From contig NC_134276.1 of assembly GCF_949628215.1 (NCBI RefSeq), forward strand, positions 66,632,733 through 66,696,732: 64,000 nt of DNA. The letters are read 5' to 3'. Both the position numbers and the translations under genes were made by a program. Source of the DNA: Phalacrocorax aristotelis (taxonomy: Eukaryota; Chordata; Aves; Suliformes; Phalacrocoracidae). Under the pieces are notes generated by a model. That model was given only the letters and a program-made list of their open reading frames with translations. It was not told the origin of the DNA and ran no database searches. Shown here piece after piece: positions 1-12,999 of this stretch. The stretch's first letter is position 1; every line of letters begins with the position of its first letter.

Positions 1-3000
1 CAAAGTTCATGTGTGTTAAGAATGGTAAAACATAGAAAAGAACAATATTAAGTAAGTGTTTGTGTAGTTTCAAAGTGCTTCACAGGCATGAATTGATTAG
101 CTTAATATGAGTAAAACCACTAGATGTCAAAATGTTCACAGATCTCATTGGGGCCTGGATGTCATTACATAGAAGAAAGCCTACAGATAGCATAACTTCC
201 AACAAGCTCTCACTCCATGGGAGATTTGAAGACATTAAAGGGGTCACATTTAGCCCCACACTGAGGGAAGGGAAGGGAAGAATGGCTTAAGAGCAACAGC
301 ACTTTTGAGCATCACAACCAATTTGCAGTATTTATTTTCAAGGAGGCAAGTGAAAAAAATATTGCAATTGTTTTAAAAAATTAACAGGAACAGATGCAGC
401 TAATAACTCAGGAGACAATGATTCATTAATTAAATTAGGGATCAGAGTTCTCAAAATAGCATGTGAGGAAAGAAAAATTGGTCTGATGGATGACTTTAAA
501 TGTCAGGCAATTAGGATCATATTTGACACAACAGGTTTAGCAAAGAAACCTGAAGTTTGTAAAGAATACTGCAGTAGCTTCTGGAAATGTCTGAATTTCA
601 GTAGGCTTTCTTAGTAAAGCAGACGAAGATGGAACTCTGTCAGCAAAGGCAAGTTTGCAATTCATACAAATTAATTTTCAAGACTGTTTTAATCTCATTC
701 CTTTAAAACACTTCCTGTAACAACATGCTGAACTTTGACCAACATTTTCTCATTTGTCTCAAAATGTTTATTGCCCTTTCAGACATAAATTGCCAGCCAA
801 AATTCATAGACGTGAAGGTTTGTTTCTATTATGGTCAGAAAATGACTGTATTTACTAAAAATGTTCACACAAGCCTTTTTCTCCACAGCGAAGAGACAAG
901 CAACAGTATTTCTGACCCTGAAATCCTTGTATTAGCGAGAACAGGTCTCAATGGTTCCTTTAAGTGCAGAGCAGACGTTGAGATGGTTTTTCTCATCATT
1001 TGAAGATGTCACTCTTTATACTTTCTCCTGTTTTCCTCTTACTTGTGCTTCTTGCAGCCTGCAAACAGTGTACTAGACCTGTTCATCTTGTGAGCAGTTT
1101 TGGAGGTAAGGCTCTTTACTACTACCTTCTTTCTCATAGCAGCCACAAGGGCAAAATGAAGAGGCAGATGCCTTGACCTAAGGCTCTGTATTGGTCTATC
1201 CTGATCTCACCTATTGACCCCTGCCCCCAGATTTCATGTGATTCAGCTGATCCAACCTATTCTATTTAATCTGGCCAGAATTACCTCATCTGAAATCATC
1301 GTGACAGGGGAAGTATTAAAATCCTGTTCTCTGTTGAAATGTTTTATCTGAACAAAGACTCCAGGCTAACCATGGAAAAGTGTTCTGCAGCAAGTCTTGA
1401 GACGTAAACAAAAGGGGCTGTCCAGCATTGTACTCGATGCACCTTCACTCAGTGTACCTTTACAACAGTTTCAAGGGTTCAGCACTACACAAGAGCCAAT
1501 CCCAACATTTCTCCTTCACATGGGTTCAAAACAACATCCAGACACCTTGGGTGAATTCCTCACTCAATCAAAAGCAACAGGAGTCTTTCCACTGACTTGA
1601 GTGAGGTGAGAGTTCCCCTTTTTGATTGAAAATTAATTTTACTGTGTATGACTTAAAGTCCTTATCTAAATTTATCGAGGTCTTCCTTCATTTTCTATAG
1701 CACTTGCTCCTTTTCAATCCACTTCACCAAATCATTTTAGAAGAAAGCTTCTTTTAGGCTTCCATGCTATGTATAAAACAAGTGATACCTTTAAATGGTG
1801 AGAAAAGTGAGTTAAATGACTGGTAATCATTAAATGCTCTAACTACCTGTTGTCATGTTAACCACAGGGTTCACTGCTTCTCTTTTTTTTGTCACAGGGT
1901 GGGACTGTCCCCATATTTATAGGCTGTGCAACTAAGTTGTGTGCTCTTGTATCCACAGACTGCTTCTTCTGTTGCCCGTGTCCTGTGGATTTTCCCCTCC
2001 ACTTTCTCTACCAGCAGCAGAAGAGCTCACCCCAAGTAGGCGTTGTTGTTTACAACTATGAACAAGTAATACTAGAAAGGAAACAAATTTTCTGGCCTCT
2101 GAATAGTTGGTGGTAGTGTCTAGTAATTAAATATTACAGGCTTCACTTAGGTGACATGCATCCTTCCTTCTGCAAGGCAAGACCTGAAGCAAGGGCAGAG
2201 ATGAACTTTATCCTCACTGCCTTCATGGATGCTGCTAGCCTTTGGTGAGTACTGTAGCAGGTGCCCTATCTACCAGTATTCCCCCAGTAATGTTATGGGA
2301 TCCTCAGTCTGTCTGTAAACTGATACACTGATCCTTCCCTGTTCTTGATAGCATTCCCTGAACTGGTTTGTCCAAGACTGTCTCCACAAAACACTGGCTA
2401 AGGCAGGTTAGTTCCACAGTCAGATTGCTCTGCCAGCACTTCCAACCATGCAGGGTCAATCTACCATTCAGGCCTCTGTTTCATCCTTTGCTAGAACAAT
2501 GGAGAGGATCATGTGCTCTCTCTTCTCTAATACACATTTCCACATATTTTAAACACTTTATGGTTTTAATTAAGTTTATTGGATGTTAGTAAATAATAAC
2601 CAGTGTATTTTCTTGTGTGTGTCAGTGATTACAATGTGCTTATGACTGATGATGAACATGGTACAGAAAGGTAACACTGAGGGAAAAACTGAGATCTATG
2701 AGCTTAGTGAAAGAAAGAAGGCAGAAAAAGAAAAGGAAAGTAAGAGGTCTACCTGGGTCCTGGTACATCTATGCTTACGTCGATTATTACAGTGTGTAAG
2801 GTGAGTCATGGGCTATAAATGACTGTTTCCCTCTGCTGACCATAAAGCAGCCTTAAGTGACTAGCTCTTCAGAAGGCTCATAAATTGTATCATGTCCTTA
2901 TGAGTGTCTACATTTAGGTCCCATCCTTTGTACTTTGCTATGATGGAACGATGAGATTATTAAGAAAATCTGTCCATGCCTCCCTTCTGCACCAGCAACA

Positions 3001-6000
3001 TGGAAGCACAGGGGAGCAGATTTACTAGAAACATGGAAATTTCTCTCTTTGGAAAATAAAAATCTCTGAGTCAATTTTTCATTTCCTTTCTTTCCAATTT
3101 TATTGTCTTTTAGAGGGATGGGATGGCAATTCAAGGGTTAGTACTAGGGTTGTTTGGGGTTTTTTTAGCGGAAAGGCCTTTCAAAGAGGACATTTTTAAG
3201 AAATCCCCCAAAAGACAAACCTTGATTTGACAGGTCTTATTTGGAAGGCTGTTTCAAATTGAATTGCTTACATTCATAAGACTTTGGTCTCACCTCACAG
3301 GGTTCATCCTGGGTTTTGTGATGTGTGATGATGTAAAAGAATATGGCTGCATCAGTGATTCATAGAAATGTAGTCTCCAATATAGCAGGGACTTGACTGG
3401 AAATTTCATTCCATTTTTAAGGTTAGAAGCAAAATCTTACACTACAGTCACAAGCCGGCCAGGCAGAAGGGAGGAAAGCTTCTGTGACCACAAGAGAAAA
3501 GGTGTAGAGACCCTTTTTATATGAGATTGCATGCATTACACTTGCCTTTCGCTTCAGACTCAATCACTCAGTGACTGTAGTCTAGACGGGAAGTGACATG
3601 ATGCAGATTTAGTTTCAAAGATATGCCACAAATACAATCACAGTTCACAGAACAGGCAAGAGGGATACTTTCCAGTCAAAAAATGAAAAAGAAAAAAAAA
3701 AAACGAGAGTATATGTACCTCTAAGTCAAGTAGCTGTGCATAACTTTAGGGTGCTGACTTACAGACTGGAGTTCAGAGTCCATCCAAGGATCAGACCATT
3801 CTTCTCATTTCACATTAAAATAACTCAGCAACAACTTGTACCAAAAAAGTTATACGCTGGTGTTTTTCATATCTTCCCTGTTATTCATTCCCCAAAAGAG
3901 TGATGCTAAGCACTTGGATTTCTCTCCTGGTCTTCATTCAGCCAGACTAAGCAAGATCAGCTCTTTAGGTCTCCTCTTATACACAAAAGTTCTTTATCTT
4001 TATCATCCAAGATCTTCCTTGGTCATTTTTTAAGAAGAGAATGCAGATACATTTGCAGTTACTGCATCTCGTTTCAGAAATGTGCTTGGACCACAACTAC
4101 CCATTTAGGCTTTCCAAGGCATTTGGACAGAGCTTCCCCTTGACCTAGATCAAACACAGGCCAGGGTGCTCTGGGTGATATGCAGCACAACTGCAGGTAT
4201 TTAGATGACCTTCAGGACAAAGAAAGACCTAAGAATTTGATGAGGAACAGAATTGGTTTGGGGTTTTAAAAGTAACACACGTCAAGTCCACTTAGAAGCC
4301 TTGCTGACTTGTCCAGGACAAGGGCGGGCAATGTTGTCATCATCATCTGCTGAACTCGCAAATTCTCCAGGCCCAGTTTTGATTCAGAAAAATATATAAC
4401 ACATGTTTGAAGCCATTCCTATTCAGTAACTGACAGGCAAGCTTGTTCCAAATACAGCACTGCAAATCAGTGTCTGTCCTGTGGTAGGATGTGGCTCACA
4501 GGACTGGTCCATCCAGCCCACTACCTTTCTTCTGAGGAGATGGAAGGCTGCTCAGAGCCATGGGCTGCCAAAAGTCCTCTCTTATGCCTGCACACAGCAT
4601 GGTGCTGAGGCAGCCGTGGATACCTCCCACCTAACTCCAAGCATGAGACTGATCACCTGCATTAGAAACCCCTGAGCACATCCCTCCTCCTGTGCTGCAT
4701 CCCAGCCCCTGCCCGGCCATGCAGCTGCTGACCCACACTTGTACCCCAACCCGTGGACTGACCTTGGCCCCCAACCCAGGGACTGACTGTGGCCCATCCT
4801 CATCACCACAAACTTCCCAATGACCTGGATCTGGAGCAAACACTATTTTACCAAGCCCTCCTTCTCTCACTCTGCCGTCACTGTTGAGCACTGGAGATGA
4901 CTGGGGATGCTAGATGTTCTTCAGTTTCCCAGAGGAAAGCTGATAAAATCTCAAAGGCACCAGCCTGTAGCTGTGGTGACTCCCAATAAAACAAGATAGG
5001 AAATAAGACTAATTGATATAACATATGAAAAAAAAAATCCTGACTTTTGACATGGCTAATCTGCCCTAGTGACATTTTACAAGCTTTTGTACAAGACAGA
5101 AGTAGAAAGGACAATTACATAAACTGCATGAAGACAAGAAATAGAAAGTAAAAAAACCAACAACAATATAAGACAAACAGCTCAGTAAATAATAGTGCAA
5201 TTTTCCTACCTAATAGAATGGTTTAACACCTGAATACACTCACTCGCCTGATTAAACACTAACAACATAAACCCATGAAAGAAGATTATAAGTTGTAATA
5301 TCTCTTTGCAAATAATAGCATATTAGCCACTGTTGCACACTTCTCCAATTACATCCCTTTAATTCTTTTCATCTGGAAAACAGTTCACAGTATAATAGTC
5401 AGCATCATTTGTGTTTTAAAACAAGTGATTACTTTATATGCAGTGTATATTGCCAAATTGCAGGTCTCTTCCTATATATATCTACTAAATATACTCTTGA
5501 AGTTAATAAAATCAGTAGCTGGTAATGCAAGCTATCTTTAACTTGGCTTTCTATGAAAAGATGTTTAAACTTCAACAAACTGTTACCCCCTGTCACACTG
5601 GACACTTTCCCAGGGCTTTTTTCTTCTTACCGGAGGTTGCCAGGAGCATGAATGATACCTAACAGTAACACCCTCACATTTACCAAAATGCATGAGCCTG
5701 CCCAGATCCACATCCATACAGCTTTGCTCAGCTTCTGCTCAGTTGACTTGAAACAAGTGTGGGGTGGCTTGGAAAGAAACACAGGAAGTCAAAGCCCCTG
5801 GTTTCAGTCACAGCAATCTCCATTCACCATCTTTTCTAATCTAGCACCCCTATCCCTTCTCTTTTCCATCCACCACTGGCTATCTTTCTTGGATGTTCAA
5901 CAACTCTACTGACCTTCAGGCCTGCCCTCCAGGCCTGCCCTCCTGCTTGAGTTTCTAGGCGCCCCCCAGCTAACTTGAAAATCCCCTGAATGAGGCAAGA

Positions 6001-7727
6001 GAAGAGAGCCCCTGCAGATTATTCTGTTCTGGAGGTTTAAGCCAGTAAACAAACTTTCCAACCCAACGGCAAAACATTGGAAAGGTGCACTGTAGCATTT
6101 CTACTGCTGGAGCTTTTTAAGGACAGGATAAACAAACATTTTTTAGGAACAGTACTCCATCTTGTTTTAGTGCGCTGGGTGAGACTCTATCATCTGCTGC
6201 ATTTCTGTGATTCCTTCAGAGCAGAGAGTGCTGTGATAAATGAAGCCTGGGGCTGAGCCCATACCATAATTTATGTGTTCAGAGCATGTTCAAAGTGAGG
6301 AGGAAAATAATCCCAGTCTTTTTAAAGCATGTTGTTTAAAAAGAGGTGATACTCATTCACAAAATGTAGCCTAGGTGGAAGTATCTGTTAAGAGCAAAGG
6401 CAGTCTACTTTGCACATAATTGCTTTCTCTTTTGTCTTGGAATATTGTATTCCAGCTATTGAGGCACATGAAATGTACAGTCATGATTTATTCACCATCA
6501 TACAGGGAAGACTGTATTTTGAGATTTTTCTCCACGCTCCTCTAAAACATCAGCTATTTGCTGTGACAGACCAAGTATGTTCTGGACCGGTCTTCACAAT
6601 TGGTGCAGCTAATCCTATGCTTCCTGCCAAGAAAGTTCACATAGGTTAGATTTATATGACTTCTTTTCCTGTTCCACTTTTTTTTTTACTCCTAGAAGTT
6701 TACAATTTGCAGGGTCTTTATTATCAATCTATCCACTAATATGCCTCTAGGTCATTTACTAATTTTCCAGTGGGTTTCATGACAAGGTATTTTTTAACTA
6801 CTCCCATAACTGAGCCGAAATCAGAAATTACATCCCTGTTATTTATAGTAATAATTTTTCCTAGACTGTAAACTCTCTCTGGGGTGAATTATCCAGTATT
6901 ATCCTGATAGCACCCTACACACCTCTTACCAAAGAGCTCTTAGTGTACTAAAAAGCCTTCTTGGACAAAGTTGCCTTGGAGATAAATCAGATTAAAAAAA
7001 AAAAAAAGAAAGAAGAGGAAATGTAAAGCTTGACAGTTTCATGAATGAAGTTAACAGGCTGGTGGCCTGCAAAAGGGAATTGAACCTGGCTGTAGCCCAC
7101 TTCTACTACCTCTACAGGAATGAGAACAATTATGAAAGGATTCAGATTAGCCAGTTTTAATCTCTTTCTTATAGAGAATGACAGATACTTACTCCTAGTT
7201 TACTTTGCATTTTTGCTTTCTTGTGCAGAACTATGGGTCTGTACAGTGGTCATGTTAGAATTGAAAAACAGGTAATACAAAAGGACAAATAAAAAACAGT
7301 TGGAAAAGTAGGAGGAGGTCTGAAAACAGTTGGCTGGTGTAACCTCACACTCAGCACAAATCTCAAGAGCAACAACAATAGCTAACTGACAGCTGACACT
7401 GTCTCTCAGAAAGCTTGTCTGCCACAAACCTGTAGATCCTCTAGGTTAGTAGGTGAGGAGGATCTTTTATTGTTGTTATTAAAATAGATGGGAACAAAGA
7501 TAAGACAATTATATCTACAAGACCCAATGAAAATGTAAATTTTGTTCACCTTTTGCCACATGCTCAGCTGAGAACTCTTTTAAGCTTGATATTTCTCTTA
7601 AAGGCTCTGGATGTATTTATGTTGACTGCAACCATCTTAACATTTATCAGGGTAAGCATAGATAATATACAGACTTCTTATTTAGTGCAGTGACTGAGGA
7701 CTGGGAGAAGGATGTTTTAGAAATGTA
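1..7727. other. Gene-poor AT-rich DNA
   Basis: No recognisable gene. Open frames are short (under 100 codons) and lack coding character. Visible details are a two-unit minisatellite near 4740-4800, a doubled ggcctgccctcca unit near 5920-5943 and A-rich runs near 3690 and 6992. Confidence 0.6.
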
Positions 7728-7795
7728 AGTGCTGGGCTGGAAGGTGCCTCAAGAAGTTGTCTAGTCCATTTCCTGCAGACTGCTGTGAGATCCAG
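7728..7795 (-). repeat. CR1-like LINE fragment
   Basis: Reading on plus, gctgggctggaaggtgcctc followed by tctagtcca resembles the antisense 3' region of CR1 (GGAAGG...TCATCTAGTCCA). The element is old, and its boundary toward 8.3 kb is unclear. Confidence 0.45.
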
Positions 7796-8909
7796 GTGGG
7801 ACTTCCAGGTGGACATTGCTCAGGTATGGCCATAGCATATACAAATGAAGCGACAGCAGGCAGGAGTTTGAGACCAAGTGACCTACACCACTCTGGAGGA
7901 GGGCTCATATCAGCTGTCCTCACCAGCAGGCCACAGTTTGCCAAGCTGGTCTGCTCTCAGAAAATCAACTTGCCTAAATTATTTTAGGAATCCTTTCTTT
8001 ACAGTTAGCTTACAAAGTTCTTATGGCAAGTTAAACCTCTTGACAACACCCCACAGGACCGGACAGGATAATAATCTATCCTCCTAAGTACTGTAAAACC
8101 ACTGTCATGGCACTCTTCCTTGCTTACCTCTTCCTTGAAGTCTAGGGTGCAAAGTCACAGGATCCCACAGCAAGATTCGCCAGCATTTTCCCATGTCTTA
8201 TATTTGATGTTTCTTCTAAGACAACCCAGAATTAGGTGCTTCTGGAAGAGGATCATGTCACTCATTCAGATTAGGCTTCTGATCTCCTGCAAACCCATGA
8301 TCCCTCTCTATGATGATTCTACTTCGAGAGATAATACATATTCTCCACATTTGTGCATAGATTTCTTCTTCTTACATGTAGTGTAAGGCACTTCACATTG
8401 AGTTTGTTCTTTTTTTAACATCAGCTCATACCTTCAGTTTGTCAAAAAGTTTTTGGATTATGAATCCGTCTTCCAAAGTGCTTGACAGATTGCCCCAAAT
8501 TTTATCTTCTGAAAATGTTATACTCATATGTTGTCTTTCAATATCAAGAGAGTTAATTGAAATATTGCATGAATGTTGGCTGTAAATATAATAACTGGAC
8601 AGTTTGAAAAAGCTGTGTATGGCTTCAGCATGGGAAAATCTACAATGTGTATCTGTCCATATAGCTTTATGCAGCAATATGGAGCATTTAGTTGCCCTGA
8701 TCATTTTCAGCAAATTCTAGCACTTTTTGAGTTGCACTGATTAGTAGTCACTGACACAGAAAAGATATATATGAACAGCTTCCATTGAAAAACTCACCAG
8801 GAACTTATTAAATAATAGTTGTGGAAAGGTTAAATGGATCAGAAATCCTTAAACATGTTAAACATGCTGAGTACGCACACTTTGGTGACCTGATTTTATC
8901 TTAGATCTG
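7796..8909. other. Intergenic, possibly old repeat
   Basis: No gene is supported. The open frames of 69-95 codons overlap in several frames and look fortuitous. Confidence 0.5.
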
Positions 8910-9518
8910 AGTCCTGGCTTAGCCCCAGTCAACAACTAAACACCACGCAACTGTTCACTCACCCCCCCACCCCTGCAGGATGGGGGAGAGAATCGGAGGG
9001 GCCGAAGTAAGAAAACACGTGGATTGGGATAAGAACAGTTTAATAATTAAAATAAAATGCTAATAGTAATAGTAGTAATAGTAATAATAGTAATAATATA
9101 ATGAAAAAGAAAATACGAGAGAAAAAGAGAGGTGAAACCTCGGGAGGAGGGAAAAAACCCAAACAATAAGTGACGCAAGTGCTCACTACCTGCTGACCAA
9201 CACCACCAGTCCCCGAGCCGTGATCGCTGCTTCCACTGGCCAACTCTTCCCAGTTAATATACTGGGCATGACATCGTATGGAAAATCCCTTTGGTCAGTC
9301 TGAATCCACTCTCTTAGCTGTGCCCCCTCCCCTCCCGGCTTCTTGTGTACCCAGCAGAGCATGGGAGGCTGGAAAAGTCCTTGACTATTATAAGCACTAC
9401 CCAGCAACAACTAAAACATCTGTGTGTTATCAATATTATTCTCATACTAAGTCCAAAACACGGCACTACACCAGCTGCAGTGAAGAAAATTAACTCTATC
9501 CCAGCTAAAACCATGACA
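8910..9518 (-). mobile_element. Solo LTR of an avian endogenous retrovirus, minus orientation
   Basis: On the minus strand it begins TGTCATGGTTTTAGCTGGGA and continues with tagagttaattttcttc, the start of a common avian ERV LTR. A TATA-like AGTATATTAA follows (plus ~9255), then a polyadenylation-type ATTAAA (plus ~9042). The element is flanked by the 5-base direct repeat ATCTG (plus 8905-8909 and 9519-9523). No internal retroviral region is present, so this is a solo LTR left by recombination. It carries a TAA/TAG microsatellite at about 9058-9100. Confidence 0.8.
9058..9100. repeat. TAA/TAG trinucleotide microsatellite
   Basis: Imperfect run of taatag and taataa units inside the solo LTR. 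On the minus strand this is the U5-proximal T-rich part. Confidence 0.8.
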
Positions 9519-9523
9519 ATCTG

Positions 9524-11502
9524 CAACCTGCTCAGGGCAAGTCTGTACTCTACAAGAAATCATCTCATAAACAGGTCTAGCAAAACACTGCTGTCTCAAA
9601 CATAGATTTTTAAGATCTGTTTAAAGCATATTATTGTGGTTGTGGCTTAGACGGTTCCTGATGTTGCTACTAATGTTTTCTTTTATATCAAAACTAACTT
9701 TAAAATACATAGCTTTAAGATGTATACCTTTCTGTTCTTGCCTCTTTGCTGCACTCACTTGCACTTGTGCCAGCATTGCTGTAGCCTGGATAAGCTCCAA
9801 GGCACATGACTGGAATGACCTTGAAAATAATTGAAGACAAGAGGTTCTCTGCACCATCCCGGCAATCTTTGTCAATACTTTCTGGAGGAGAGACCGTGTA
9901 CTGTTGCTCCGCCACAAAGACAGCAGAACCATGACGCTGCCAAAGCTCACACTCGCTTCAAGAGCAAGCATCATCCACCCTTGGATGGTGGAAATGCCAG
10001 TGAGAATTAAGCTCCCAGCTGGACCCCTAACAGCCTTTTAAATCTGAACATCAAGGCATGGAATCAGAAGCACCAAATACTAACCGAGCTGAAAACTAGG
10101 ATTAATGACTCTTAGTCTGGATGGGGTACTCTAGAGTCATAGCTGGGACCCAACCAGAGCTTCTGCCTCTACAGAAGGAAAAAAAAAAGACCAAAAAAAA
10201 GACAAAAAAAGGGGCAACCTTTTCCCTGGAACAGTTGCTCCATAGGAATTACACTGGGTACGTGGCAGCGGGAAGAGTCAGGAGACAGACCTGCAGTGTC
10301 TGAACTGAACTGTTCAAAGTCAATTCATTAAAATAGAGAACCTCCTGGCATGTTAGCAGCCTCAGTTTTATTCAACCCATTCCTTACAAATAAGCTTTGG
10401 AAGAAACCCAGTATGGTGATACAAAAAAAGAAAAACATATATACTTTATTTTTCATACATATATGGCATGACTCCCTACTCTGGAGGTGGATACCAAGGG
10501 GAGGGAACAAGGTAAGAGCAAAAACGTAAGTAGTCTCTATTCACCCAGTAAGGATTTGAGCACCTCTTCAAACAGCTAGAATATCTTGAAATGGATGGGG
10601 GTGGTTGCATGCTAGAAGATTTGTTTTGCACATTGAAAGGCCGTGGTCCAGCCTACAAACTCTTCCGTGAAGCCCTGCTTTCTGCAGCTGTTACATGCAA
10701 TGTCAGAGCCCTGGTGACAAAGCAGTTGCATGAGTGTTTGTGTCCTTTTTGTTCACTTATTAATATATTTTTTTCCCCTAGGCTTCGTATTCTTGCCTTC
10801 TGTTTACCCTCCTGCATCGCAGCGGAGCAGCTGGCTGGGATGCATTTTAGGCGACTCCTGTGTGGAGGCGGGCAGGGCCACTTGCCACCCTCACTTCCCC
10901 CTTGGTCCCCACTCAGGGGGATGCCCTGGGAGCAGCTGGCCTGCAGCGCCTGGCGGGTGCCGCAGCAGTCAGTGTGGGGCCGGTGGGGGCGTCAGGCCAC
11001 ACGGTGCTGCTCCCTAACACCTGATGGTTGTAAAATAGAAACGTGTTACAGCGTATGCTTGCTGCCTGCCTCGCACAGTGTTTCTGTTGTAATTACGGAA
11101 AAGGCGCAGAGTCAAAACAGTGTGTCTAACAAAGTGCTCGTGTGATGCAGCTGTATCCGTTTTTAATCCTTCATTAATGCCTCATCAAAAGAGTACTGTA
11201 CTTTCCGTTTGTTTCATTTACCGAAGGTCAGCATACTTGGAAGCTATTGTCATACAGCATTGCAGACTTTTTACATATTTCTCTGGTATTGTTCCAAGCT
11301 ATCGTATTCGCAAATGAGTCAATTGGTATGCAGATTGTCTATCATTAAAACCATTTCAAAATCAGCTTTGTCGTTGGTTTAGCGTTGGAGCTTGCATACC
11401 CTTCCTGAATGTAATGCGTTGTTCTGCATGGATGCAGTGAGGTCGTTGTGTCAAAATCCCGCAGGACAGGTCTGGTTTTCATATTGGAAGAACTTCCATT
11501 GA
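9524..11502. other. Intergenic with a GC-rich pocket
   Basis: Mostly AT-rich. 10790-11030 is distinctly GC-rich and lies in a 184-codon plus-strand open frame (10591-11145) that has no domain I recognise. A gene there is not supported. Confidence 0.5.
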
Positions 11503-12164
11503 ATCTGGACATGAGCCACCAGCAATGTGCACCTGCAGCCCAGAAGGCCAACCATATCCTGGGCTGCACCAAAAGCAGCGTGGCCAGCAGGTCGAGGGAG
11601 GTGGTTCTGCCCCTCTACTCTGCTCTGGTGAGACCCCAACTGCAGTGCTGCACCCAGCTCTGGGGTCCTTAGCACAAGAAGGCCATGGACCTGTTGGAAC
11701 AGGTCCAGAGGAGGGCCATAAAAATGATCAGAACACCTCTCCTATGAGGACAGGCTGAGAGCTGGGGTTCAGCCTGGAGAAGAGAAGGCTGTGGGGAGAC
11801 CTTATTGCAGCCTTCCAGTACTTAAAGGGGACTATAGGAAAGATGGGGGCAATCGCTTTAGCAAGGCCTGTTGTCACAGGACAAGGGGTAATGGCTTTAA
11901 ATTAAAAGAGGGTAGATTTAGACTGGATATAAGGAAGAACCTTTTTACAATGAGGGTGCTGAAGCGCTGGCACAGGTTGCCCAGAGAGGTTGTGGAGGCC
12001 CCATCCCTGGAAACATTCAAGGTGAGGTTGGACAGGACTCTGAGCAGCCTGATCTAGTTGAAGATGTCCCTGCTCACTGCAGGGGGGTTGGACTAGATGG
12101 CCTTTAAAGGTCCCTTCCAACCCAAACCATTCTATGATTCTATGATTCTATTCTATGATTCTAT
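11503..12164 (+). mobile_element. CR1 LINE 3' fragment
   Basis: Starts at ctggacatgagccaccagca and runs through typical CR1 landmarks: ccaggagggccataaaaatg-type text, ttcagcctggagaagagaag, a ggttgcccagagaggttgtg stretch and ggttggactagatggccttt. It ends in repeated ttctatga octamers (about 12128-12164). It is 5'-truncated and its ORF is broken. Short open frames here (for example 11791-12057) belong to the LINE. Confidence 0.93.
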
Positions 12165-12999
12165 GAATTCAAGGGGAATTTTCCCCATGGCCAGGCCTAC
12201 AAGCTGAAGTCCTCTGCTTACACTGCCTTCTCTTTGCGAACCAGGTAGGCTGCATGGGGCCATGTTGGTGCCTGTGCCTTTCCCTCCTCTCCTCCTCTAT
12301 TTGCTGGATTGTATTTTTCCTGTGTCTGAACACATGTATTTAAAAGGCTGCAAAAGTTTTTCCTAGCTACCTTGGAAGAGGTGTCAGCCCTGGAGCCGGT
12401 CCAGCATTTCCAGCAAGTGGCACACCTCCTGCAGCTACCGGCACTGCCTGCACCAGCAGCTGCCTCACTGCCCATGGCACTGAACACACACCATCATCCA
12501 TACACAGCCAAAATTCAGACACATCCATAGCGGAGTGTTCTGCTTTGTTTTTACTATAGAATTTTAGCTTCAAGCAAGAAACAGTGCTTCAAAAAATGAA
12601 GGCCACTTGCCTTTTCTATCTATTATCTTCACATTGCTATTTAGCATTTCCTCTGGGGTTCTTTTGGCAGGTTGTGTTCAGGTATCACAAGCTCTTGGTG
12701 CAGAACCTGGAGTCATTCATCTACAAAAACCAACTTAATTACTTCTATGTGAAAAAAAAAGTATTTTTATTTGCAGCTGCATTGTAGATGTGTCAAATGG
12801 CATAAAAGTCTTCTCTCTTTAACATGTGAACTATATAATAATAATCAGAATAAAATGAAAGTAAAAGTTTAAAACTACATTTATATAAAAAGATTCAATG
12901 ACAGGAAATATTCATTTTAACAATGTACCAGTTATGAGGGGGTTTAGAAGAACAGGAAATGCAGATATACAGTTCTTACCAATAGTGGAGGAGAGCTGA
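12165..12999. other. Intergenic
   Basis: No gene or clear repeat seen. AT-rich toward the right end. Confidence 0.5.

Noticed and set aside
1035..1107. Exon-like segment with ttcttgcag before and gtaaggctc after
   Set aside because: Too short (about 46 bases), with no recognised peptide and no neighbouring exons.
9621..9974. 117-codon minus-strand open frame beside the solo LTR
   Set aside because: It does not resemble a retroviral or host protein and lies outside the LTR target-site duplication. Treated as chance.
11791..12057. 88-codon plus-strand open frame with protein-like text
   Set aside because: This is CR1 LINE sequence shortly before its octamer tail.
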